This document shows, one piece after another, positions 8,456-15,857 of a stretch of DNA of 64,000 bases. The notes under the pieces are model-generated. The model made no database searches. It was not told where the DNA came from and saw only the letters and a list, made by a program, of their open reading frames with translations. The DNA comes from CAZVYJ01 sp964631565 (GTDB lineage Bacteria; Planctomycetota; Phycisphaerae; SM23-33). The stretch's first letter is position 1. The number at the start of each line of letters is the position of its first letter. The DNA lies in contig CAZVYJ010000011.1 in the NCBI GenBank assembly GCA_964631565.1, positions 1 through 64,000 of the forward strand, read 5' to 3'. Both the position numbers and the translations under genes were made by a program.

Positions 8456-9523
8456 ATGGTAGTAGGTGAAAAAGGTAAATATCTGGAAGTCGTTTCCGCT
8501 CTGCGCAGCAGCATCCTCGACGGTGTGTACAAGCCAAGCAGCAAACTTCCTACCCGCTCGGAGATGGTGGCGGAGTTTGGTGTCAGCAACGCCACTATTC
8601 AAAGAGCTCTTACCAGGCTGGCGAATGACGGTTTTGTTTTCGCCCGCCCGTCCGGCACGTTTGTTGCGGAGTGCCCGCCGCATTTGTGCAACTACGGGAT
8701 GGTGACTCCCGTCACCTCGCAGTGGTCGCTGCTGCACACAGCCGTTCGCAGGGCGGCCGGCATAGTGCAGAAAGGCGGCGATATCCGGTTCAATGAGTAC
8801 ATCACTTCTTCTGAAGTTGCGGCCAGGGAAGATGTGATACGCCTGAACAGGGACGTCACCAGCCATTGTCTCGGCGGGCTGATTATCCTGGGCGATTACG
8901 CCATGCATGATATTGAAGGCACGCCGGCCCTCGAGCGTAAAAATTTCCCGCGCGTGCGTATACATCCTTTGCCGGAATCTTCCATTCCTGTTGTTTGCCT
9001 GGACGTGACCGGTTCGTTTATTCCGAAAGCGACGGAATACCTGACGTCAAGGGGCCACCGGCGGATTGCACATCTGCGATTGATTTCAGAAGTCAATTGG
9101 CGGAAGGAATTCGATGCGGCCCTGAAAAGGACCGGCATCGAGATCAGGCCGTACTGGGTGCAGTCGGTTTACGCCAGGGCCATAGATGAAACGACCACAA
9201 GCGTCATATCCCTGCTGATGCAGTTGGAAGGGGACAAGCGCCCCGACGCATTGATAATTCACGACGACAACCTTGTCGAGCTTGCCGTAGGCGGGCTGCT
9301 GGCGGCCGGCGTCAAGGTGCCCGACGACCTGGAAATAGTCGCGCACTCAAACTATCCATCGCAGGCGCCCAGCGTTCTGCCGATGGCGCGGCTGGGCCTC
9401 GACTGCCGCATGTTCCTGAAAAAGTGCGTGGAAGTGATAGAACTGCAGCGCAGCGGACAAACCCCTCCGGCGAAGACGAATATCCCGGCGGTGTTTGAGG
9501 ACGAACTTGCGGATGAAGTCTGA
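8456..9523 (+). CDS. GntR-type regulator with LacI-like sensor domain (cassette 3)
   Basis: The protein has 355 residues. The GntR domain spans about 7-72, with FGVSNATIQRAL as recognition region and SGTFVAE. The wing has lost two residues relative to the paralogues. The effector domain retains GHRRIAHL and PDALIIHDDNLVELAVGGLLAAG. The recognition helix has Asn where the paralogues have Ile, Val or Met, which may fit the different operator (TAATCTAGATTA). The PEP-CTERM gene begins 119 bases downstream. The ligand is unknown. Confidence 0.87.
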   Translation: MVVGEKGKYLEVVSALRSSILDGVYKPSSKLPTRSEMVAEFGVSNATIQRALTRLANDGFVFARPSGTFVAECPPHLCNYGMVTPVTSQWSLLHTAVRRAAGIVQKGGDIRFNEYITSSEVAAREDVIRLNRDVTSHCLGGLIILGDYAMHDIEGTPALERKNFPRVRIHPLPESSIPVVCLDVTGSFIPKATEYLTSRGHRRIAHLRLISEVNWRKEFDAALKRTGIEIRPYWVQSVYARAIDETTTSVISLLMQLEGDKRPDALIIHDDNLVELAVGGLLAAGVKVPDDLEIVAHSNYPSQAPSVLPMARLGLDCRMFLKKCVEVIELQRSGQTPPAKTNIPAVFEDELADEV

Positions 9524-9642
9524 ATAAATCGCGTTTCGAGCGTGATTGGTCGCTTTCGTGAAGGAAAAGAAGGGATCGGATAACAGTTCGAAGGAATATT
9601 GAAAAGTCATTTCCTGGCTGCTTCCAGAAAGGAGAAGAAAAG

Positions 9643-10797
9643 ATGAGAAGGGTTAATGTTCTATTGGCATTTTTTACAATGCTGGCTCTGGCTGTTCCGG
9701 CGGCTGCCGCGTGGGTCGATAACACTGCGTCCTGGACGGCACAGGGCCTTTCCGGCGGTTTGTTGATCACGGATACCGACAACAATACGATGTATAACAT
9801 CAGCGGCAGCACGATCCGGAGCTACGATGCCGGCACCGACACATGGACGACGCTGACCTCCGCGAGCGGCGGCGGTTACACAGGCGAATGGTGTGTGGGT
9901 GCTTACGCACAGGGCAAAATCCTGCTGAAAAGCCACAATCACAACTACATCCAGATTTATGACATCGCCACGGACAGCTGGTCCAACAGCACGCTGCCCA
10001 GCACCACTTACAGTTACGGCCACGGCCAGGGTGCGGTTTACAACCCCGCCGACGGCAAGTTCTATACCTTCTGGACTTCCTATTCGCCAGGCTACGAGCC
10101 TGTAGGAGCCGCATATGATGTGGCGACAGGCACGTGGAGTGCAGACACAGCCTATGCCAATCAGGGGCCGAGGTATCTGTGGGGCCGCATGCAGTCGGTC
10201 ACCGTGGGCACCACGAATTACTTCCTGAGAGATGAAAATTATTTTCTTGGCGACAGGAACAGTGGAGATGGAACTATCAGACTGGGTTCATATGATTTGA
10301 CTCAGGGCATTCCGACAGACCAAAGCACCTTGAATTACACCATCCTGTCGTTCGACATGGGCGGTGGTGCGGAACTGCATTACAATGGTTTCACTCACCT
10401 GGGAGAAACCTACTACTCCGGTGGCGGCGGCTGGCCGGCTGCTTTTTATGACGATGCCGGGGTTGCTTTCGGCACCCAGATGATGGCCGTCGATGGTACA
10501 GACATCTATATTGTGGGTGAATGTTTCACATGGTGGGGCTGCACCGATCCGCCGGAAGGTAGCGAACATCTTGAGGTTGTCGTTTATCATACCGCCACAG
10601 GCACGTGGGAAAACTTCGAAGACGTGCCGTGGTCCGGAAATGCCTACCGCAACCATACTGTAACGGTTTGCAACGGTGTTCTGTACGTTCAGGACGGCAG
10701 CGAGTTCTATGCCTACAACCTAGTTCCCGAGCCGGCGACTGTGTCGCTGCTGGGCCTCGGCGGTTTGGGACTCCTTATCCGTCGCAGACACAGATAA
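9643..10797 (+). CDS. PEP-CTERM surface protein with Kelch-like propeller (cassette 3)
   Basis: The protein has 384 residues. It has a signal peptide (1-23, ending Ala-Ala-Ala-Ala-Trp). The body has repeated blades with YDAGTDTW, YDIATDSW, YDVATGTW and YHTATGTWE, typical of Kelch-like beta-propellers. The end is VPEPATVSLLG, a hydrophobic stretch and RRRHR. Kelch folds bind proteins or glycans, so a surface-binding role is plausible but not shown. AGAAAGGAG precedes ATG. The closest relative in the window is the cassette 5 protein, which shares the N-terminal SW-AQG motif. Confidence 0.85.
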   Translation: MRRVNVLLAFFTMLALAVPAAAAWVDNTASWTAQGLSGGLLITDTDNNTMYNISGSTIRSYDAGTDTWTTLTSASGGGYTGEWCVGAYAQGKILLKSHNHNYIQIYDIATDSWSNSTLPSTTYSYGHGQGAVYNPADGKFYTFWTSYSPGYEPVGAAYDVATGTWSADTAYANQGPRYLWGRMQSVTVGTTNYFLRDENYFLGDRNSGDGTIRLGSYDLTQGIPTDQSTLNYTILSFDMGGGAELHYNGFTHLGETYYSGGGGWPAAFYDDAGVAFGTQMMAVDGTDIYIVGECFTWWGCTDPPEGSEHLEVVVYHTATGTWENFEDVPWSGNAYRNHTVTVCNGVLYVQDGSEFYAYNLVPEPATVSLLGLGGLGLLIRRRHR

Positions 10798-10825
10798 ACT
10801 GAATATTCTGCAACAGACTTAGTGC

Positions 10826-10849
10826 TCAGAATCGGGTTCCTCTGAGTAT
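10826..10849 (+). promoter_or_regulatory. Conserved 3' UTR hairpin (copy 3)
   Basis: GCTCAGA and TCTGAGT arms (the last pair is G-T) around ATCGGGTTCC. Same element as behind the other cassettes. Confidence 0.75.
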
Positions 10850-10854
10850 GGTGT

Positions 10855-10887
10855 GGCCGTTCTTTACGGGGCGGCCACATTTTATTG
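10855..10887 (+). terminator. Terminator of cassette 3
   Basis: GTGGCCG and CGGCCAC arms with an imperfect middle around TTTACG, followed by ATTTTATT. Confidence 0.85.
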
Positions 10888-10931
10888 CGCGAAATCCCAA
10901 TTTGTAGGACAATTATCTGAAAACATTCCCC

Positions 10932-10986
10932 TTGACAGCCTTGTAGTTACACATTATTCTATATATCAGAAAGATAAACAGAATAA
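10932..10986 (+). promoter_or_regulatory. Promoter and inverted-repeat operator of cassette 4 regulator
   Basis: TTGACA (10932-10937), 17 bases, TATTCT (10955-10960). TTATTCTATATATC (10954-10967) is mirrored by GATAAACAGAATAA (10973-10986), matching at 12 of 14 positions. It covers the -10 box as in cassette 2. Confidence 0.75.
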
Positions 10987-11001
10987 GTATTGGAAAATTC
11001 G

Positions 11002-12123
11002 ATGGAACTAACCGGCAAGGCCAAATACGAAGACGTCGTCCACAGATTGCGAAGCGATATTGTGAAAGGCGTTTATTCACCGGGGAACCGGCTGCCGAAT
11101 CGATCTGATATCGGCCAGCAGTTCGGCGTGGGGATGGCCACAGTTCAGAAAGCGCTCGACATGCTGACTGAGGATGGTTTTATACGTGCGCGGGCCGGAG
11201 CTGGAACTTTCGTGGTGGACAACCCGCCGCACCTTTCTGATTACGCGCTGATTATCCCCGCCGCTAGCCTGTGGTCGCGTTGCTATTCTACATTGCGAGC
11301 GGCGGCGACGATTGTCGCCGATGGGGAAAAGGTGAAATTCAAGGAATATAATCCTTCCCGCGATATTGGCAACCGGTCTGAAATTATCAGATTGTCCAGC
11401 GACGTCGTGAATCACAGGCTGGCCGGTATTATCGTTGCGGGTTTCGCCGACGAACTCGTAGGGACGCCGGCCATTGAGATGCCCGGCATTCCACGCGTGC
11501 TTCATCAGCCCATGCCGGGATTTGATTACCCTGTTGTGTGCCTTGACGGTTTTCTGGACAAGGCGACCGAATATCTCAAATCTCGCGGCCGGAAACGGGT
11601 AGCGCACCTTTGCCTGGATTTTGCATGGACCGAAATAGATGCGTTCATCCAGCAATTGAAACAGAGGCTGGACGACGTCAGAAATTATTGGGTTCAGCCG
11701 CTACGCATAGGTGAGAGATTCCACGGCACCAAGCACGTGGTTGATCTGCTCATGCAACTGGAAGGGGACAAGCGCCCTGACTCGCTGATAATCCACGATG
11801 ACAACTTGGTAGACCAGGCGGTAGCGGGTCTGCTGGCGGGGGGCATAAAAGTACCGGACGAAATAGAGGTCGTAGCCATGGCGAACTTCCCGTCTTTTCA
11901 GCAGTCCGCCTTGCCCATCAAGCGGATCGGCTATGACTTCCGGCAGGTGCTCGAGAAATCGCTCGAAATCATGCAGATGGAGCGTTCGGGACAGACGCCG
12001 CCGAGACTGACGAAACTTACGGCGACGTATGAAGAAGACGTTGACTACGGGCCAGCATATGCAGGGCCTGATGAGTTGGAGATGAGAGGCATCATTTTAT
12101 CTGGACCCAAAACGGGAGAATGA
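11002..12123 (+). CDS. GntR-type regulator with LacI-like sensor domain (cassette 4)
   Basis: The protein has 373 residues. I chose ATG at 11002 because MELTGKAKY aligns with the MALSGKAKY start of the cassette 2 paralogue; an in-frame TTG at 10990 would add four residues. The GntR domain spans 8-75, with FGVGMATVQKAL, the same recognition stretch type as cassette 1, and the operators of the two also match. The effector domain has GRKRVAHL and PDSLIIHDDN. A tail of about 22 extra residues distinguishes it. The ribosome binding site is weak. The PEP-CTERM gene starts only 12 bases after the stop, so both are clearly cotranscribed. Confidence 0.87.
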   Translation: MELTGKAKYEDVVHRLRSDIVKGVYSPGNRLPNRSDIGQQFGVGMATVQKALDMLTEDGFIRARAGAGTFVVDNPPHLSDYALIIPAASLWSRCYSTLRAAATIVADGEKVKFKEYNPSRDIGNRSEIIRLSSDVVNHRLAGIIVAGFADELVGTPAIEMPGIPRVLHQPMPGFDYPVVCLDGFLDKATEYLKSRGRKRVAHLCLDFAWTEIDAFIQQLKQRLDDVRNYWVQPLRIGERFHGTKHVVDLLMQLEGDKRPDSLIIHDDNLVDQAVAGLLAGGIKVPDEIEVVAMANFPSFQQSALPIKRIGYDFRQVLEKSLEIMQMERSGQTPPRLTKLTATYEEDVDYGPAYAGPDELEMRGIILSGPKTGE

Positions 12124-12135
12124 AAGGAGAAAAAC

Positions 12136-12717
12136 ATGTTCTTGAGATTCAAGAAACCACTGATGCTGTGGTTTGGGCTGGTTGCCCTGATTGCATTTGT
12201 GTCGCCGGCTGGAGCATCGACGCTTATTCCGCAGAGCCAGCTAACCGCGTGGGCGAGCACTCTGTTTGACGGGATATATCCCGGCTCAAACACGGTTGAC
12301 GGCAACGTCGGAACAATATGGGCGGCCGGCAACACAGACAATTCGTATCTGCGGATTGACCTCGGCGCTACCTACACTGTTGATATGTTCACGATCGAAG
12401 GCAGGGCTGACAACACAGACCGTCCGAACGCCTTCAAACTGTGGGTAACCGACACGCTGACCGACGGAGATATCACGGGGTGGACGGACCCGGTGCTGGA
12501 ATCCAATTTCCTCAGTCAGCAGGCGGTGCAGGAGATTAATTTCACCCCGACTTCCGGCCAGTATATGTATGTGTTGCTGGTCGGTACCCCTTACAACTAC
12601 AGCGGCATGTCCAGGGGCTGCATTGCCGAGTTCAACGCTTACCAGGTGCCCGAGCCGGCGACTATGTCACTCCTCGGCCTCGGCGGCCTGGGACTGTTTA
12701 TCCGTCGCAGGAAGTAA
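12136..12717 (+). CDS. PEP-CTERM surface protein with discoidin-like (F5/8 type C) domain (cassette 4)
   Basis: The protein has 193 residues. A signal peptide covers about 1-28. The body (30-165) matches an F5/8 type C module: an early TAWAST, NTVDGNVGTIWAAG, then LRIDLGATYTVDMFTIEGR. Such modules commonly bind glycans. It ends VPEPATMSLLG, a hydrophobic stretch and RRRK. GAAAGGAG precedes ATG. This is a fold different from those of the other cassettes, although the export, anchoring and 3' UTR parts are shared. Confidence 0.85.
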   Translation: MFLRFKKPLMLWFGLVALIAFVSPAGASTLIPQSQLTAWASTLFDGIYPGSNTVDGNVGTIWAAGNTDNSYLRIDLGATYTVDMFTIEGRADNTDRPNAFKLWVTDTLTDGDITGWTDPVLESNFLSQQAVQEINFTPTSGQYMYVLLVGTPYNYSGMSRGCIAEFNAYQVPEPATMSLLGLGGLGLFIRRRK

Positions 12718-12735
12718 ATGAGTCTTCTGCTGTTT

Positions 12736-12759
12736 GCTCAGAACCGGGTTCCTCTGAGC
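12736..12759 (+). promoter_or_regulatory. Conserved 3' UTR hairpin (copy 4)
   Basis: GCTCAGA and TCTGAGC form a perfect 7-bp stem around ACCGGGTTCC. Identical to copy 5 of the array. Confidence 0.8.
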
Positions 12760-12768
12760 ATTTTCAAA

Positions 12769-12803
12769 GTGGCCGTTCCGTTACGGGACGGCCACGTTTT
12801 TTA
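12769..12803 (+). terminator. Terminator of cassette 4
   Basis: GTGGCCGTTCCG and CGGGACGGCCAC pair around TTA, followed by GTTTTTT. Confidence 0.9.
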
Positions 12804-12818
12804 TCGAATTCCTTACTG

Positions 12819-12984
12819 AAGACCACGGGTTTACCCGTGGATGAATGCCGCCGACAACGGCAGTTGCCGTTGTCGGCTCCTGAATCCCGGTGTGTGTGAG
12901 TAAAATGCACATACGCCCGGATTCAGGTCAGCTGCGACTGCAGCTGTGAAGGTAAGTACCCCGGCTTTAGCCGGGGGAATCTAT
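12819..12984. mobile_element. Palindrome-rich non-autonomous element, IS200/IS605-like ends
   Basis: Five hairpins lie in about 165 bases: CCACGGGT/ACCCGTGG (12823-12840), GCCGACAACGGCA and its complement (12850-12877), CCTGAATCC/GGATTCAGG (12879-12927), CAGCTGC/GCAGCTG (12929-12946) and CCCCGGC-TTTA-GCCGGGG (12959-12976). Terminal imperfect palindromes without inverted repeats between the two ends are typical of IS200/IS605 elements. TTAC, the insertion tetranucleotide of IS608, immediately precedes the left side. There is no tnpA or tnpB. The internal stems could be a remnant of the guide RNA encoded at the right end of tnpB elements. Exact ends are uncertain. Confidence 0.55.
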
Positions 12985-13171
12985 GCAATTTTACCATCAG
13001 CTCGAATATCTGACAGGTTCCATGCTTTTCTGACTGCTGCACTTTGATCCCCCCTCAAAAAAACATGCGGCGCGCAACTCATTCTTGATTCAGAGGTTTT
13101 GTTCAATGACCTCCCGGGTTTTTAATGCCTGTCATTTTGCACAAAAACGATAGGCACACAAATTTTTCCAA
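12985..13171. other. Noncoding spacer before cassette 5 promoter
   Basis: No gene or clear structure recognised. It is AT-richer than its surroundings. Confidence 0.5.
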
Positions 13172-13224
13172 TTGACTTTTTCTAAGAATCAATTATTATA
13201 AATTAAAGTGTTATTGACTTAGAA
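13172..13224 (+). promoter_or_regulatory. Promoter and operator-like repeats of cassette 5 regulator
   Basis: TTGACT (13172-13177), 16 bases, TATTAT (13194-13199). TTCTAAG (13180-13186, part of TTCTAAGAA) is mirrored by CTTAGAA (13218-13224). The arms are more widely spaced than in the other cassettes, and the sequence is a variant of the same TTCTA core. Confidence 0.6.
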
Positions 13225-13228
13225 CATA

Positions 13229-14302
13229 ATGTCAGGAATGTATTCAGTGACACATTCTCCTAGAGCCAAATATCACGATCTGGCGGCGACACTCAAAAGT
13301 GAGATTATTGAGGGTGTGTATTCTCCTGGCCATCGATTGCCTACGAGGCTGCAGATGGTTCAGCAGTATGGTGTGAGCGTTGCTACGGTGCAGCGGGCTC
13401 TCAATACGCTCCTTGACGATGGTTTCATCCGTGCGAAATCGCGAGCGGGGACATTCGTCGTGGACAATCCTCCTCACCTGTCGAATTTCGGTCTGGTCTT
13501 GTCGGCCGAGGGACAGTGGTCGCAATATTACCTGTCGATTCTTGAAGCGGCGAAAATGGTAGGTCTTGAGGAAAATGCTTATCTGAAGGCTTATTTTACG
13601 TCAAGGCAGGTGGGGTTGCGGCAGGGGCTTGTAAGCTTGTGCGGTGACATATCCAACCACAGGCTTGGCGGGTTGATTATAGCCACGCCGACTGACAATC
13701 TGCATGACACGCCAGTGGTGCAGAAAAAGGATATGCCGCGAGTTCTTTTGTGCCCCTCAAATGAGAATGATATCCCGATTATCAAGATAGACATGAATTC
13801 CTTCATGGACAAGGCTGTGGAGTATTTTTATTCCCGCGGCCGGCGACGCATCGCACACCTGTGCCTCGATTCGCTGTACAGGGTTGATAACGAGATAGAT
13901 GACACGGTTCAGAAGCGGGGTATTGAGTACAGGCCTTACTGGGTGCAACTGGTCGGTTCCGGCCCCACCTTCAGAGGCGTGGCAAGCGTGGTCAATCTTC
14001 TCATGCACCTGGAAGGGGAGAATCGTCCGGATGCCATGCTCATTTACGACGACAACCTTGTCGAACACGTGGTCGGCAGCCTGATGAAGTTCGGCTTCAA
14101 GGTCCCGGACGACCTTGAGATTATCACGATGTGCAACTATCCGTCGCCCGTTTCGAGTCCGCTGCCGGTCAAAGATCTTGGGCTGGATTGCCGCATGGTT
14201 CTCAAAAAAGCCGTCGAGCTTATTGAAATGCAGCGGCTTGGACAGGAAGTGCCGTTAGTGGTTAAAGTGCCGGCCCTCTTTGATGAAGAAGTTGATCTGT
14301 AG
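13229..14302 (+). CDS. GntR-type regulator with LacI-like sensor domain (cassette 5)
   Basis: The protein has 357 residues. The GntR domain spans about 13-82, with YGVSVATVQRAL and AGTFVVD. The effector domain has GRRRIAHLCLD and PDAMLIYDDNLVEHVVGSL, slightly diverged from the HDDN motif of its paralogues. An in-frame ATG at 13238 is an alternative start. The PEP-CTERM gene lies 200 bases downstream, the longest gap among the five cassettes; that spacer contains GTGC/GCAC and other small repeats but no clear promoter. The ligand is unknown. Confidence 0.87.
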   Translation: MSGMYSVTHSPRAKYHDLAATLKSEIIEGVYSPGHRLPTRLQMVQQYGVSVATVQRALNTLLDDGFIRAKSRAGTFVVDNPPHLSNFGLVLSAEGQWSQYYLSILEAAKMVGLEENAYLKAYFTSRQVGLRQGLVSLCGDISNHRLGGLIIATPTDNLHDTPVVQKKDMPRVLLCPSNENDIPIIKIDMNSFMDKAVEYFYSRGRRRIAHLCLDSLYRVDNEIDDTVQKRGIEYRPYWVQLVGSGPTFRGVASVVNLLMHLEGENRPDAMLIYDDNLVEHVVGSLMKFGFKVPDDLEIITMCNYPSPVSSPLPVKDLGLDCRMVLKKAVELIEMQRLGQEVPLVVKVPALFDEEVDL

Positions 14303-14502
14303 TAATAATCGAGCATCGAACGAGGATGTAGTAATGCAGAAAGGAGGATGGTGATTTTAATTCGAAAGCCGTTCCCATTCAGAAGGGAAGTTTTGTGAAT
14401 GTGCTTGTGGAGAATGAGCAGGGGAATCGCATGTAACGAAATTTAGAAATTTAGTGCTTAGCACAATTCATTTCTCTCTGGAGAAGAAAGGAGCTGTTCA
14501 TT

Positions 14503-15546
14503 ATGAAAAGATTTAGAATTTTGCTAGGAGTCCTGTCTCTATCGGTGCTAGTTGTGCCGGCAAACGCTGGCTGGACGGAAGTGACCTCCAGCTGGAACGC
14601 CCAGGGTGTTGGAGATGGCTGGGGTCTGGTGTCTGACGGAACCACGCTGTATGCCTTCAACAACACCTCAGCCAAGGTGTACGACGCCGCCACCGATACG
14701 TGGTCGGCTTTGGCATCGGCAACGAAAACGGTTCATGCTGCCGGCGACTCTAACGGCACGCAGGTTTATTACGACGACGGAAAGTTTTACTTCAGGACGC
14801 ACGGCGGCAATGGAAGCTATATCAGCATCTACGATATAGCCAACAATTCGTGGAACCAGCCGGACATCGAACTCGGCAGCTACAGCCCGTGTAACTATTC
14901 GCAAGGCACGGTTTATGATCCTACAACCGGTACACTGTGGTCGATATGGACGAGTTGGCAGGGCGGTACCGAATACCTCGGCTACAACTCGTATGACACC
15001 ACGACCGGAACCTTTGGCACCGCCGCCGGCGGCACATGGGGATCGCCTGACAATTTCTCGGGCAAGATGCGGTTCGGCAACAATCGGCCCGGCGTGATTG
15101 TCGATCTTGACGGCACCTATTACTACTACAAGCTGTCAGACCAGGGCACAAGTCCGTACATGCAGCGTGTAGCATTCGGCTGGGATGACCCGACGGAAGC
15201 AACGACGGAGACCCTGGCGCAGTTGACCGGCAATAGCACCAGTCTCGGCGACAGCGGCGCATGGGGCACCAGGCAGTTGGCCGTTTTGGGCACGGACATT
15301 TATGTCACCGGTGCTGACACGTCAGGCTTTTTCGCCGTGTATCATTGCGATACCAACGAGTGGGAAATACTCGAGTCCTATAACAACGGCAGCGGCGGAT
15401 ATCGTACCCACACCATGGCCATTGCAGACGGCGTAGTTTACGTAGAAGACGGCAGCCAGTTCTTTGCCTACTCGATTCCCGAGCCGGCAACTATGTCACT
15501 CCTCGGTCTCGGTGGTCTCGGCTTGCTTATTCGCCGGAAAAGATAA
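14503..15546 (+). CDS. PEP-CTERM surface protein with Kelch-like propeller (cassette 5)
   Basis: The protein has 347 residues. A signal peptide covers 1-23. Kelch-like blades are marked by VYDAATDTW, IYDIANNSW, YDTTTGTF and YHCDTNEWE. The end is IPEPATMSLLG, a hydrophobic segment and RRKR. It is paralogous to the cassette 3 product, with the shared N-terminal pattern W..(V/N)T-SW-AQG. GAAAGGAG precedes ATG. Export and exosortase anchoring are inferred from the signals; binding function is a guess from the fold. Confidence 0.85.
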   Translation: MKRFRILLGVLSLSVLVVPANAGWTEVTSSWNAQGVGDGWGLVSDGTTLYAFNNTSAKVYDAATDTWSALASATKTVHAAGDSNGTQVYYDDGKFYFRTHGGNGSYISIYDIANNSWNQPDIELGSYSPCNYSQGTVYDPTTGTLWSIWTSWQGGTEYLGYNSYDTTTGTFGTAAGGTWGSPDNFSGKMRFGNNRPGVIVDLDGTYYYYKLSDQGTSPYMQRVAFGWDDPTEATTETLAQLTGNSTSLGDSGAWGTRQLAVLGTDIYVTGADTSGFFAVYHCDTNEWEILESYNNGSGGYRTHTMAIADGVVYVEDGSQFFAYSIPEPATMSLLGLGGLGLLIRRKR

Positions 15547-15567
15547 GCCATTGTAGACCACATTTTT

Positions 15568-15591
15568 GCTCAGAACCGGGTTCCTCTGAGC
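15568..15591 (+). promoter_or_regulatory. Conserved 3' UTR hairpin (copy 5)
   Basis: GCTCAGA and TCTGAGC around ACCGGGTTCC. From here through the terminator the DNA is nearly identical to the region behind cassette 4. Confidence 0.8.
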
Positions 15592-15600
15592 ATTTTCAAA

Positions 15601-15635
15601 GTGGCCGTTCCGTTACGGGGCGGCCACGTTTTTTA
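15601..15635 (+). terminator. Terminator of cassette 5
   Basis: GTGGCCGTTCCG and CGGGGCGGCCAC pair around TTA, followed by GTTTTTTATT. Confidence 0.9.
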
Positions 15636-15661
15636 TTGCCCACAAGGCCGCCTGCCGGCCT

Positions 15662-15852
15662 CTAAAACGACAGCGCTATATCTGTCATAAGTCCTTGTTT
15701 TGCGATGCCTGTCGCCGAGGCGACCTTGCGAGTTCCATAGGAAACTCGCGTGTCGAATCCGAAAGCATCGCTGTCGTACTAAAACTCGGAATTTCATTCG
15801 ATATGCCTCCCGAATGAGCCGATAATACGCCAATAAGGCCATTTTTCGGGAG
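15662..15852 (+). promoter_or_regulatory. Structured glmS leader with ribosome-binding-site sequestering helix
   Basis: An outer helix ACGACAGCG (15667-15675) with CGCTGTCGT (15769-15777) encloses a multibranch core. Core helices are GCGATGC/GCATCGC (15702-15708 with 15765-15771), GTCGCC/GGCGAC, and GCGAGTT/AACTCGC. The outer and first core helix compete for three bases. Downstream, CTCCCGAA (15807-15814) pairs perfectly with TTCGGGAG (15845-15852), which holds the glmS Shine-Dalgarno. This is the layout of a translational switch. It could alternatively be a dispersed repeat that landed here. I could not recognise the glmS ribozyme core. Confidence 0.5.
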
Positions 15853-15857
15853 ATGCC

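Noticed and set aside
12819..12984. CRISPR array
   Set aside because: The hairpins differ from each other; there is no repeated unit with regular spacers and no cas gene.
15702..15771. tRNA-like fold upstream of glmS
   Set aside because: It has a 7-bp acceptor-like helix and three arms, but the anticodon-like arm has nine paired bases, the D arm lacks the conserved bases and the T stem is missing. I treat it as a structured leader or repeat.
15636..15857. glmS self-cleaving ribozyme
   Set aside because: I could not find the conserved core pairing and sequence of that ribozyme; the helices seen are arranged differently.
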